Shown piece by piece: positions 1-13,782 of a DNA stretch of 15,436 nt (the stretch's first letter is position 1; each line of letters begins with the position of its first letter). Origin of the DNA: Victivallales bacterium (lineage in GTDB: Bacteria; Verrucomicrobiota; Lentisphaeria; Oligosphaerales; Oligosphaeraceae). The position numbers and the translations under genes were made by a program. The stretch covers positions 1 to 15,436 of the forward strand of contig JAFRLP010000075.1 of assembly GCA_017431185.1 (NCBI GenBank). The letters run 5' to 3'. The notes below the pieces were generated by a model that worked only from the letters and a program-made list of their open reading frames with translations, had not been told where the DNA came from and ran no database searches.

Positions 1-563
1 ACAAGCCCTTCCTGATGCCGATTGAGGACGTGTTCTCCATCGAAGGTCGCGGCACCGTCGTCACTGGCCGTGTGGAGCGCGGCGTCATCCATGTTGGTGA
101 CGAAGTTGAAATCGTCGGCATCCGCGAGACCCAGAAGACCACCGTCACTGGCGTTGAGATGTTCCATAAACTGCTTGCCGAAGGCCAGGCCGGTGATAAC
201 GTCGGCACCCTGCTGCGCGGCACCAAGAAAGAGGATGTGGAGCGTGGTCAGGTTGTGGCGAAGCCGGGCAGCATCACCCCGCACACCAAGTTCACCTGCA
301 GCGTGTACGTCCTGAAGCAGGAAGAAGGCGGACGCCACACCCCGTTCATGCCGGGCTATCGTCCGCAGTTCTATTTCCGCACGACTGACGTGACCGGCGT
401 CTGCGAACTGCCCGAGGGAACCCAGATGGTCATGCCTGGCGACAACGTGAACATGACGGTTGAGCTGATTGTTCCGGTGGCCATGGAGAAGGGTCTGCGT
501 TTCGCCATCCGCGAAGGCGGCCGCACAGTTGGTGCCGGTACGGTTGCTGACATCATCGAGTAA
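1..563 (+). CDS. tuf: Elongation factor Tu, C-terminal part (5' truncated)
   Basis: The reading frame is open from the first bases (codons from position 3) to TAA at 561-563, about 187 residues. It covers EF-Tu domains 2 and 3, which package aminoacyl-tRNA for the ribosomal A site; the GTPase domain lies upstream of the window. Recognisable blocks are [36 protein letters not shown], the [19 protein letters not shown] segment of domain 3 and the terminal [17 protein letters not shown]. The Ala and Glu of FAIRE match the E. coli positions (A375, E378) known for kirromycin contact, so nothing there suggests resistance. The ATG at 15 is internal, not a start. The gene heads the rpmG-tRNA-Trp-secE-nusG cluster, as in many bacteria. 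Confidence 0.98.
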   Translation, partial: KPFLMPIEDVFSIEGRGTVVTGRVERGVIHVGDEVEIVGIRETQKTTVTGVEMFHKLLAEGQAGDNVGTLLRGTKKEDVERGQVVAKPGSITPHTKFTCSVYVLKQEEGGRHTPFMPGYRPQFYFRTTDVTGVCELPEGTQMVMPGDNVNMTVELIVPVAMEKGLRFAIREGGRTVGAGTVADIIE

Positions 564-586
564 TCGATTCAGAAGTATCCCCGCGA

Positions 587-614
587 ACCAACCGGCCATC
601 CGTGGCTGGTTGGT
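587..614 (+). promoter_or_regulatory. Strong hairpin in the tuf-rpmG gap
   Basis: Bases 588-598 pair with 603-613 over 11 bp (one G-U) around a TCCG loop, and A587-T614 adds a twelfth pair. No T tract follows, so it is unlikely to be a full intrinsic terminator. It may protect the 3' end of tuf mRNA or mark a processing point before the rpmG ribosome-binding site at 629-633. Confidence 0.6.
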
Positions 615-640
615 CTGCGGAAAACCTCGAGGGCGAACAA

Positions 641-793
641 ATGCCGCGCGAAATCGTAATTTTGGCCTGCAGCGAGTGCAAGCGCAGGAACTACACCACG
701 GACAAGAACAAGCGTAACACCCCTGGCCGTCTTGAGAAGAAGAAGTACTGCCCCTTCGAGCGCAAGATGACCGTGCATCGGGAGACACGCTGA
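641..793 (+). CDS. rpmG: 50S ribosomal protein L33
   Basis: A 50-residue basic protein of the large subunit, E-site side. The start at 641 is chosen because [13 protein letters not shown] matches the family N terminus and GAGGG at 629-633 sits 7 nt upstream; an in-frame ATG at 602 lies in the upstream hairpin. Family blocks are [20 protein letters not shown] and the C-terminal HRETR. Zinc-type L33 has two CxxC pairs. Here the first is intact (C10, C13), but the second reads CPFE, with C37 kept and residue 40 being Glu. Three of four ligands remain, so zinc binding may be lost or altered; Glu40 or His46 could substitute, but this is not established. It lies between tuf and the tRNA-Trp gene. 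Confidence 0.96.
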   Translation: MPREIVILACSECKRRNYTTDKNKRNTPGRLEKKKYCPFERKMTVHRETR

Positions 794-804
794 CTTTTGT
801 CGGT

Positions 805-825
805 GGGAAAGGGAGTGCCCTTTCC
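805..825 (+). promoter_or_regulatory. Hairpin between rpmG and tRNA-Trp
   Basis: GGAAAGGG (806-813) pairs perfectly with CCCTTTCC (818-825) around an AGTG loop. Only a poor T-rich tail (GTTTGT) follows. It could be a weak terminator for tuf-rpmG or a processing element releasing the tRNA. The sequence does not decide between these. Confidence 0.5.
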
Positions 826-845
826 GTTTGTGCAGTAGAATTTGC

Positions 846-921
846 AGGTGAATAGCTCAGTTGGTAGAGCAGCGGTCTCCAAAACCGCAGGTCGTAGGTT
901 CGAACCCTGCTTCACCTGCCA
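846..921 (+). tRNA. tRNA-Trp (CCA anticodon), CCA end encoded
   Basis: A full cloverleaf can be drawn. The acceptor stem AGGTGAA (846-852) pairs with TTCACCT (911-917), followed by discriminator G918 and encoded CCA (919-921). The D arm contains AGCTCAGTTGGTAGAGC. The anticodon stem GCGGT/ACCGC encloses the loop CTCCAAA, giving anticodon CCA for tryptophan. The T arm contains GGTTCGAACC. G73 is typical of bacterial tRNA-Trp. A tRNA-Trp just before secE is a common bacterial arrangement. Two more bases, G844 and C845, can pair with C919 and G918, and eight T residues (922-929) follow the CCA at once. Confidence 0.97.
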
Positions 922-934
922 TTTTTTTTGCTCA

Positions 935-985
935 GGCACACCTCGTTCCATAGATTCCGTACTGGGACGCAGAGAGGTCTGTGCC
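935..985 (+). promoter_or_regulatory. Long hairpin in the tRNA-Trp to secE gap
   Basis: GGCACA-CCTC (935-944) pairs with GAGG-TC-TGTGCC (974-985), giving 10 bp with a two-base bulge around a loop of about 29 nt. It is the first of two hairpins in the secE leader. It could guide tRNA 3' processing or stabilise the secE mRNA 5' end. Confidence 0.4.
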
Positions 986-994
986 GAGGAAACA

Positions 995-1028
995 GGCCGT
1001 AGTCACACTGCGGCCAATGCGATTTTTT
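995..1028 (+). terminator. Terminator- or attenuator-like hairpin before secE
   Basis: GGCCGTAGT (995-1003) pairs with ACTGCGGCC (1007-1015) over 9 bp (one T-G) around a CAC triloop. Six T residues lie at 1023-1028, 7 nt beyond the stem. The gap makes it a weak intrinsic terminator. Its place just before the secE ribosome-binding site fits partial attenuation between the tRNA and secE. Confidence 0.4.
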
Positions 1029-1039
1029 AGGAAGCAGCC

Positions 1040-1237
1040 ATGACCAACCCCATTGCCGCCATACAGAAATTCTACGGTGAGACGATTGAACAGCTCAAGA
1101 AATGCTCCTGGCCGACTGGACATGAGCTCTACGAGTCCACCGTCGTGGTCATCACCACCTTGGTCATCACCACGGTTTTTGTGATGCTGGCCGACTGGGT
1201 TTGCGAATTGGCGGTAAAATTCATTACCGTGGGTTGA
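1040..1237 (+). CDS. secE: Preprotein translocase subunit SecE
   Basis: A 65-residue protein of the short, single-membrane-span SecE type; it clamps SecY in the SecYEG translocon of the inner membrane. An amphipathic N-terminal helix carries the hallmark SWPTGHEL region at about residues 23-30 (compare the family's V-x-WP). A hydrophobic span follows at about residues 34-52, rich in Val, Ile and Thr. AGGA at 1029-1033 precedes the ATG. The gene sits directly before nusG, the usual partner, but its stop codon overlaps the -35 box of a promoter-like sequence, so nusG may have its own transcription start. Confidence 0.96.
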   Translation: MTNPIAAIQKFYGETIEQLKKCSWPTGHELYESTVVVITTLVITTVFVMLADWVCELAVKFITVG

Positions 1238-1263
1238 CAAAAAGACAGGACGATATATATTAT
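1234..1263 (+). promoter_or_regulatory. Sigma70-type promoter for nusG-rplKAJL
   Basis: A perfect TTGACA (1234-1239) overlaps the secE stop codon. It is followed by an AT-rich block containing TATATT (1256-1261, 16-nt spacer) and TATTAT (1258-1263, 18-nt spacer). This is the best sigma70-like match in the window. Transcription would start near 1268-1272, leaving a leader of about 50 nt before nusG. Confidence 0.65.
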
Positions 1264-1280
1264 AAGTCCACCAGAACAGC

Positions 1281-1298
1281 GTCCGACCCCAATCGGAC
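1281..1298 (+). promoter_or_regulatory. Small hairpin in the nusG leader
   Basis: GTCCGA (1281-1286) pairs with TCGGAC (1293-1298) around a CCCCAA loop. It lies just after the inferred transcription start and before the GAGAAGG ribosome-binding site at 1305-1311. It may act as a 5' mRNA stabiliser. Confidence 0.4.
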
Positions 1299-1321
1299 AA
1301 GCGCGAGAAGGCTATCCCAAA

Positions 1322-1963
1322 ATGGAAGGATTCGACAACAACAGCCGTTGGTACGTCATGCAGGTGATGTCTGGCCAGGAGAACAAGGTCTTTGCCAACA
1401 TCCGCTTCGTATGCAGTACCGAAGACCCCGACAATGTTGTCCCCCCTGGCGAGGGTGTGGCCCGCAATGAGAAGTACCATGTCGTGTTCAAGGGCCTGGT
1501 CAAAGGCATCTACGAGATAAGCATTCCCTATAAACTGGAGGAGGAGCGTTCCAAGAAGGACAACAAGAAAATCATCCGTGAAAGGAAACTGTATCCAGGA
1601 TACGTGCTGCTGCGGACTCGCATCTATGACGACAACGGCACGCTGATTCCCGAAAACTGGTCTTTCATCAAGGACATGAAGGGGGTCATCGGTTTCATCG
1701 GCGGGGTCACGCCAGTCCCGCTCTCCGAACAGGAGGTTGCAGAGATGATGCGCATCGAGAAGGACAACGAGGAGGAGAAGGTTGTTCCTCGCATCACCTA
1801 CAACATCGGCGAGTCCGTGCTCATCAAGACTGGTTCCTTTGAGAACACGGAAGGTGTCATTGAAAGCATCGACGAGAAGAACAACACCCTGAAGCTCTCG
1901 GTGAGCATCTTCGGGCGTTCTACGACCGTCGTGACAAGTGTTGAGCAGGTGGAACGCCCCTGA
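1322..1963 (+). CDS. nusG: Transcription termination/antitermination protein NusG
   Basis: A 213-residue NusG, longer than the roughly 180 residues usual in bacteria. The NGN domain starts with RWYVMQVMSGQENKV (from about residue 9) and includes the RKLYPGYVLLR strand, WSFIKDMKGVIGFIGG and PVPLSEQEV. The C-terminal KOW domain runs from about residue 161, with GSFENTEGVIESID and SIFGRSTTV. NusG binds the RNA polymerase clamp, suppresses pausing and links polymerase to Rho or to ribosomal protein S10. The extra length lies mostly at residues 31-57, a polar stretch between the first helix of the NGN domain and the next strand. The ATG is supported by GAGAAGG at 1305-1311. Likely transcribed from the promoter at 1234-1263 together with rplKAJL. 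Confidence 0.97.
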   Translation: MEGFDNNSRWYVMQVMSGQENKVFANIRFVCSTEDPDNVVPPGEGVARNEKYHVVFKGLVKGIYEISIPYKLEEERSKKDNKKIIRERKLYPGYVLLRTRIYDDNGTLIPENWSFIKDMKGVIGFIGGVTPVPLSEQEVAEMMRIEKDNEEEKVVPRITYNIGESVLIKTGSFENTEGVIESIDEKNNTLKLSVSIFGRSTTVVTSVEQVERP

Positions 1964-2006
1964 CTCCCAGGGACAGACCAGGATTCGTCAACAATCAGTA
2001 CACGGC

Positions 2007-2039
2007 ATGCGGGAGGAATCCTGCTCTTCCGCACCGCAT
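2007..2039 (+). promoter_or_regulatory. Hairpin in the nusG-rplK gap, possible L1 control site
   Basis: ATGCGG (2007-2012) can pair with CCGCAT (2034-2039); an alternative is TGCGG/CCGCA (2008-2012 with 2029-2033). It lies just before the rplK ribosome-binding site (GAGGTG, 2043-2048). In E. coli, L1 represses the rplKA mRNA by binding a leader structure at this position. Placement suggests the same role here, but no L1-binding motif was confirmed. Confidence 0.3.
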
Positions 2040-2057
2040 CCGTGAGGTGTAAAGTCT

Positions 2058-2483
2058 ATGGCAAAGAAAGTCACAGCAACAGTGCGCTTGCAGATTCCTG
2101 CCGGCGCCGCCAATCCCGCGCCGCCGGTTGGGCCGGCGCTCGGTCAGGCTGGCGTCAACATCATGGAATTCTGCAAAAAGTTCAATGCTGCGACCCAGGC
2201 GCAACAGGGACTCATCATTCCTGTTGTCATCACCGTTTACCAGGACAAGTCCTTCACCTTCATCACCAAGTCTCCGCCTGCGGCCGTTCTGCTGAAGAAA
2301 GCCGCGGGTCTGGCCTCCGGCGCCAAGACGCCTGGCCGCGAAAAAGTGGGGAAAGTCACCCGCGCTGACGTGGAGAAAATCGCGGAGATGAAGAAGAAAG
2401 ACATGAACTCGCGTTCACTGGAAGCGGCGGTCAGGGTCATCAGCGGAACTGCTCGGAGCATGGGCATCGAGGTGGTCGAATGA
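2058..2483 (+). CDS. rplK: 50S ribosomal protein L11
   Basis: 141 residues, the normal length. L11 binds the 23S rRNA GTPase-associated region at the base of the stalk and is needed for stringent-factor sensing of uncharged tRNA. The N-terminal domain shows [20 protein letters not shown] and [15 protein letters not shown]. Its proline-rich face (thiostrepton site) is intact. The C-terminal RNA-binding domain includes [15 protein letters not shown] and the end block [20 protein letters not shown]. The start is supported by GAGGTG at 2043-2048. The stop overlaps the rplA start (ATGA), so L11 and L1 are translationally coupled. Confidence 0.98.
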   Translation: MAKKVTATVRLQIPAGAANPAPPVGPALGQAGVNIMEFCKKFNAATQAQQGLIIPVVITVYQDKSFTFITKSPPAAVLLKKAAGLASGAKTPGREKVGKVTRADVEKIAEMKKKDMNSRSLEAAVRVISGTARSMGIEVVE

Positions 2484-3178
2484 AAAGAAGCAAACTTTAT
2501 CGTTCCCGCCTGGAAAAGGTGGACAGGACGAAACTGTATTCCGTCGAGGAAGCGGTCGCCGTTCTCAAGTCCATGCCCACGAGCCAGAAATTCGAGGAGA
2601 CGGTTGAAGTCGCATTCCGTCTCGGCATCGACCCCAAGCAATCCGACCAGATGGTTCGCGGCGCCATGGTCCTCCCGCATGGGACGGGCAAGACGCAGCG
2701 TGTCGCGGTGGTTGCCGAGGGTGAGTTCGCCATCAAGGCCAAGGAGGCCGGGGCGGACGAGGTTGGCTTCGAGGAGCTGATCAACAAAATCAAGGGTGGC
2801 TGGTTCGAGTTTGATGTGCTCATCGCCACGCCTGGTGCGATGAAGCAGGTCAGAACCCTGGGTCGTGTGCTCGGTCCGCGCGGTCTGATGCCGAACCCCA
2901 AGACTGGCACCGTGACGGAGGACGTCGCGAAGGCAGTCGCCGAGGCGAAGGCCGGTCGTGTCGAATACCGCAGCGACAAGGGCGGTTGCATTCACATGCC
3001 CGTTGGCAAGATTGGTTTCGCGCCGGAGAAACTGGTGGACAACCTGCTGGCCGTTCAGGCAACGATTCTCAGGGTTCGCCCAGCCGCTGTGAAGGGTGTC
3101 TTCGTGAAGGCGTGGACACTGACCAGCACGATGGGGCCTGGCATCCGTATGGACACGAAAGTAGGAGCCAAGGTGTAG
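2480..3178 (+). CDS. rplA: 50S ribosomal protein L1
   Basis: 232 residues, close to the usual 230-235. L1 forms the mobile L1 stalk that handles E-site tRNA, and in many bacteria it represses its own operon. Family blocks seen are [76 protein letters not shown] and the C-terminal [11 protein letters not shown]. The start codon shares ATGA with the rplK stop, and no other start fits. The rplJ start follows 2 nt after the stop, so the block reads as a single coupled unit. Confidence 0.98.
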   Translation: MKRSKLYRSRLEKVDRTKLYSVEEAVAVLKSMPTSQKFEETVEVAFRLGIDPKQSDQMVRGAMVLPHGTGKTQRVAVVAEGEFAIKAKEAGADEVGFEELINKIKGGWFEFDVLIATPGAMKQVRTLGRVLGPRGLMPNPKTGTVTEDVAKAVAEAKAGRVEYRSDKGGCIHMPVGKIGFAPEKLVDNLLAVQATILRVRPAAVKGVFVKAWTLTSTMGPGIRMDTKVGAKV

Positions 3179-3180
3179 CC

Positions 3181-3714
3181 ATGAGAGAAGAGAAGAAACA
3201 GATGGTCCAGGAAGTGGCCGGGCAGTTGAAGGACCGCTCCGCCATTCTGATCAGTTACCAGGGCGTCAAGGCGAACACGATGAACGAGTTCCGCGCGAAA
3301 GTCGCGGGCGAGGGCATCAATGGCGCCTGCCACGTCGTGCCGAACACCCTGCTCAAGAAGGCCGCCGCCCAACTGGGTTATGACGACCTGGCGGGCATCG
3401 ACCTCAATGGCGACACGGCGCTGGTGAGCGGCGCTGACCCCGTTGCCTTGGTGAAAGCCATTCAGGATTTCGCCAAGGAGAACAAGGACAAAGTGAACAT
3501 CAAGTTTGGCTTTGTCGAGGGTGCAGTGCTAGGGGTCGAAGAGACTGCGGCTTTGGCCGCCCTGCCTCCCAAAGAGGCCGTGCAGGCGCAGATCCTCGGT
3601 CTGCTGCAGGCTCCTGCGAGTGGCATAGTCCGTGCGCTCAACGCCAAGATAGCGAGCATCGTGTATGTCTTGAAGGCATACGCGGACAAGAAAGAGAAAG
3701 AACAGACAGCATAA
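3181..3714 (+). CDS. rplJ: 50S ribosomal protein L10
   Basis: 177 residues. L10 anchors L7/L12 dimers to the ribosome and represses its own mRNA in E. coli. The start at 3181 gives the family N terminus ([20 protein letters not shown]); AAGGTG lies 5 nt upstream, partly inside the end of rplA. Longer in-frame extensions from 2986 only overlap rplA. Conserved parts are [29 protein letters not shown] and the C-terminal helix ([20 protein letters not shown]) that carries L12 dimers. The usual long rplJ leader with the L10 binding site is absent because the gap to rplA is only 2 nt. L10 feedback, if present, must act elsewhere. Confidence 0.97.
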   Translation: MREEKKQMVQEVAGQLKDRSAILISYQGVKANTMNEFRAKVAGEGINGACHVVPNTLLKKAAAQLGYDDLAGIDLNGDTALVSGADPVALVKAIQDFAKENKDKVNIKFGFVEGAVLGVEETAALAALPPKEAVQAQILGLLQAPASGIVRALNAKIASIVYVLKAYADKKEKEQTA

Positions 3715-3736
3715 CCAACCCCTCGGGAGAATACCG

Positions 3737-4099
3737 ATGTCTGACGAAACCGTTAAAGTTGATGAAAAGATGGAGAGTTTCCTCTCCTACGTTGAGAGCC
3801 TCACGCTTCTCGAAGCCTCCAAGCTGGTCAAGGCTCTGGAAGAGCGCCTTGGTGTGAGCGCCGCCGCCGCCGCTCCGGTTGAAGAGAAGACGGAATTCGA
3901 TGTCATCCTGGCCGACTTTGGCGCCAACAAGATCAATGTCATCAAGGTTGTCCGTGCCATCACCAATCTGGGTCTGAAGGAGGCCAAGGATCTGGTCGAG
4001 GGCGCTCCGAAGCCCATCAAGACCGCCGTCCCCAAGGACGAGGCCGAGTCCATCAAGAAGCAGCTCGAAGAGGCTGGCGCCAAAGTCGAGGTCAAATAA
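3737..4099 (+). CDS. rplL: 50S ribosomal protein L7/L12
   Basis: 120 residues. This is the flexible stalk protein that recruits EF-Tu, EF-G and other GTPases. The N-terminal dimerisation domain includes [21 protein letters not shown] short Ala-rich hinge follows at about residues 41-47, then the factor-binding domain [40 protein letters not shown] and the closing [17 protein letters not shown] at 3724-3730 is the ribosome-binding site. It is the last gene before the 629-nt leader that separates the ribosomal proteins from rpoB, where hairpins begin 15 nt after the stop. Confidence 0.98.
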   Translation: MSDETVKVDEKMESFLSYVESLTLLEASKLVKALEERLGVSAAAAAPVEEKTEFDVILADFGANKINVIKVVRAITNLGLKEAKDLVEGAPKPIKTAVPKDEAESIKKQLEEAGAKVEVK

Positions 4100-4114
4100 C
4101 CTTGGCCGATGCGC

Positions 4115-4154
4115 AATCCCCCTGCCGTCCGTCCAATTCGGCGTCGGGGGGATT
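4115..4154 (+). terminator. rplL-rpoB attenuator hairpin 1
   Basis: AATCCCCC (4115-4122) pairs with GGGGGATT (4147-4154), and GCCG (4124-4127) with CGGC (4139-4142) inside. No T tract follows, so it is more likely an RNA processing or pausing element than a full terminator. It starts 15 nt after the rplL stop. Confidence 0.5.
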
Positions 4155-4169
4155 CCGACAAAACAAGAG

Positions 4170-4196
4170 CCGAATGCACGTTTTGCGCGCATTCGG
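4170..4196 (+). promoter_or_regulatory. rplL-rpoB hairpin 2
   Basis: CCGAATGC (4170-4177) pairs perfectly with GCATTCGG (4189-4196) around an 11-nt loop, followed by TTT. It is the second element of the tandem attenuator region. Confidence 0.5.
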
Positions 4197-4199
4197 TTT

Positions 4200-4228
4200 C
4201 CCTGTCTCAAAAAAGACAGGGGAGTTTT
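4200..4228 (+). terminator. rplL-rpoB attenuator hairpin 3 with T tail
   Basis: CCCTGTCT (4200-4207) pairs perfectly with AGACAGGG (4214-4221) around CAAAAA, and TTTT follows at 4225-4228. This is the most terminator-like hairpin of the gap. Since rpoBC must be expressed, partial read-through is expected, as at the E. coli rplL-rpoB attenuator. Confidence 0.55.
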
Positions 4229-4262
4229 CCGTAGAGGCGCTGGAGGAATCCGGCGACAGGAA

Positions 4263-4298
4263 GGGTTTCAACTAGTGACCTGACCGGTCAGAAATCCC
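4263..4298 (+). promoter_or_regulatory. Leader stem-loop with GGTCA/TGACC core
   Basis: GGGTTTC (4263-4269) pairs with GAAA-T-CCC (4291-4298, one bulge). Inside, TGACC (4276-4280) pairs with GGTCA (4286-4290). The same region contains the perfect DNA palindrome CTGACCGGTCAG (4280-4291). Bases 4292-4297 can instead pair with 4381-4386, so this hairpin has a competing fold. Confidence 0.4.
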
Positions 4299-4386
4299 CA
4301 ACATCACGTCATTCCCACTGGTGGCGGTGAGACATGGCGAAGGCACGGCTGAGGAGAGCCGTGTACTCAATCAGATGACGGGATTT
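4292..4386 (+). promoter_or_regulatory. Long-range leader helix with enclosed hairpins
   Basis: AAATCC (4292-4297) pairs with GGATTT (4381-4386), and CGTCAT (4307-4312) with ATGACG (4375-4380). Together they close a junction that holds CCAC/GTGG (4315-4324) and the perfect 7-bp hairpin CACGGCT/AGCCGTG (4344-4363). This fold excludes the 4263-4298 stem. Confidence 0.4.
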
Positions 4387-4423
4387 GATACAGCCGGCAA
4401 GTCTATTTTGTCAATTTAGCCAT

Positions 4424-4443
4424 CGCCGAAAATGTTTTCGGTG
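4424..4443 (+). promoter_or_regulatory. Leader hairpin
   Basis: CGCCGAAAA (4424-4432) can pair with TTTTCGGTG (4435-4443) over 9 bp including one G-T. The 2-nt loop means the innermost pair or two must open. No T tract follows. Confidence 0.45.
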
Positions 4444-4454
4444 GAATGAGTTCC

Positions 4455-4485
4455 TTATTCCAGGGCGTCTGACGCTCTGGGATGA
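4455..4485 (+). promoter_or_regulatory. 14-bp leader hairpin
   Basis: Bases 4455-4468 pair with 4472-4485 over 14 bp (four G-T wobbles) around a CTG triloop, with CCAGGGCGT/ACGCTCTGG as the core. Its 5' arm (ATTCCA, 4457-4462) can alternatively pair with TGGAAT (4442-4447), which would break the hairpin. Confidence 0.5.
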
Positions 4486-4488
4486 AGC

Positions 4489-4565
4489 CAGCCATGTCGC
4501 CCCACCTTGGCGCAGAGGGCAATGGTCGGCGAGGCTGCCAGGCGCAGCCAGGCATAACGTTTTTT
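4489..4565 (+). promoter_or_regulatory. Alternative helices and T tract in mid-leader
   Basis: CAGCC-ATG-TCGCC (4489-4501) can pair with GGCGA-GGCTG (4528-4537). The same GGCTG belongs to a competing perfect hairpin GGCTGC/GCAGCC (4533-4538 with 4544-4549). A run of six T (4560-4565) follows 10 nt later, too far for a classic terminator but worth noting in an attenuation-like arrangement. Confidence 0.35.
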
Positions 4566-4594
4566 CCAGAGGCGATGGCTACTGGAGAACCTGC

Positions 4595-4635
4595 GTGTGC
4601 GAAGGCACACCTGGTGCGTGAGGGGATGTCCCCTC
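4595..4635 (+). promoter_or_regulatory. Two adjacent leader hairpins
   Basis: GTGTGC/GCACAC (4595-4600 with 4605-4610) closes a GAAG tetraloop. GAGGGGA/TCCCCTC (4620-4626 with 4629-4635) is perfect over 7 bp, though the innermost pair likely opens. They lie directly before the long helix at 4637. Confidence 0.45.
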
Positions 4636-4636
4636 G

Positions 4637-4720
4637 TCCTGTTGCCGATATTGTCCCTGGGTTGTTGTATGACGCAGGCCGCCTGAAGGGCCGTCTGCCA
4701 ACCTGATTCCCGCAACAGGA
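4637..4720 (+). promoter_or_regulatory. Helix masking the rpoB ribosome-binding site
   Basis: TCCTGTTGC (4637-4645) is perfectly complementary to GCAACAGGA (4712-4720). The second strand contains AGGA (4717-4720), the only Shine-Dalgarno match for rpoB (ATG at 4729, 8-nt spacer). Between the arms, GCAGGC/GTCTGC (4674-4679 with 4693-4698), extended by GCC/GGC, forms another stem. The arrangement predicts translational repression of rpoB unless the helix is opened. Confidence 0.5.
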
Positions 4721-4728
4721 ACGGACAA

Positions 4729-9460
<4,732 letters not shown>

Positions 9461-9471
<11 letters not shown>

Positions 9472-9487
9472 ACTCCCCCTTCGGCAA
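9461..9487 (+). promoter_or_regulatory. Hairpin around the rpoB stop codon
   Basis: TTGCCGAA (9461-9468) pairs perfectly with TTCGGCAA (9480-9487). The rpoB stop codon TAA (9469-9471) opens the 11-nt loop. No T tract follows. It could slow ribosomes or polymerase at the rpoB-rpoC junction or mark an mRNA cleavage site. Confidence 0.45.
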
Positions 9488-9525
9488 TTGAGGACGATTC
9501 GCTAGTCAAAAGATTTAACATAAAT

Positions 9526-9530
9526 GGAGG
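9526..9530 (+). promoter_or_regulatory. rpoC ribosome-binding site deciding the GTG start
   Basis: GGAGG at 9526-9530 is 8 nt before GTG 9539. The in-frame ATG at 9524 overlaps this site and has no Shine-Dalgarno sequence of its own. The next ATG at 9551 is 20 nt away, so GTG 9539 is the best start. Confidence 0.6.
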
Positions 9531-9538
9531 CTGTACCT

Positions 9539-13693
<4,155 letters not shown>

Positions 13694-13722
13694 TTCCAGC
13701 GAGTCCATCACCATCCACCGGG

Positions 13723-13749
13723 GGGCTGCCCTGGCAGCCCGCTTTTCTT
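13723..13749 (+). terminator. Rho-independent terminator after rpoC
   Basis: GGGCTGCC (13723-13730) pairs with GGCAGCCC (13733-13740); in practice 7 bp around CCTG. TTTTCTT follows at 13743-13749. It lies 30 nt after the rpoC stop and ends the rpoBC transcript. Confidence 0.85.
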
Positions 13750-13782
13750 ATCAACTCTCCGTTCATCATCAAACACCGCACC

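Larger units (their letters stand above)
4100..4728 (+). promoter_or_regulatory. Structured non-coding leader upstream of rpoB (candidate cis-regulatory RNA)
   Basis: 629 nt without a credible gene. The only forward ORF of note (4385-4621) has no ribosome-binding site or family features. The stretch contains at least eleven short perfect or near-perfect hairpins, several mutually exclusive, and ends in a long-range helix covering the rpoB ribosome-binding site. In E. coli the rplL-rpoB gap holds an attenuator and an RNase III site but is about half this length. I do not recognise a known riboswitch or RNA family here. The individual structures are listed separately. No convincing sigma70 promoter was found inside it. 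Confidence 0.6.

Noticed and set aside
836..841. TAGAAT as a -10 box for the tRNA gene
   Set aside because: It is only 4 nt from the mature tRNA 5' end and has no -35 box; transcription would begin inside the tRNA.
2986..3180. Upstream extension of rplJ to an ATG inside rplA
   Set aside because: The added residues do not resemble L10, and ATG 3181 has a good ribosome-binding site and the family N terminus.
4235..4275. Slight similarity of GAGGAATCCGG to the RNase P RNA signature
   Set aside because: The core signature (GAGGAAAGTCCGGGC) is not matched, and the conserved distal elements are missing.
4344..4363. Resemblance of the GAGCCGTGTAC region and the nearby hairpins to group II intron domain V
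   Set aside because: Only a few bases match. The required domain V bulge and tetraloop, a GUGYG 5' end and a reverse transcriptase are not present.
4408..4436. TTGTCA plus AATGTT as a promoter for rpoB
   Set aside because: The -10 matches only 3 of 6 bases and the pair overlaps a hairpin; too weak to claim.
4385..4621. 78-codon forward ORF in the rpoB leader
   Set aside because: No ribosome-binding site, no protein-like pattern, and it runs across several strong RNA stems; more likely non-coding.
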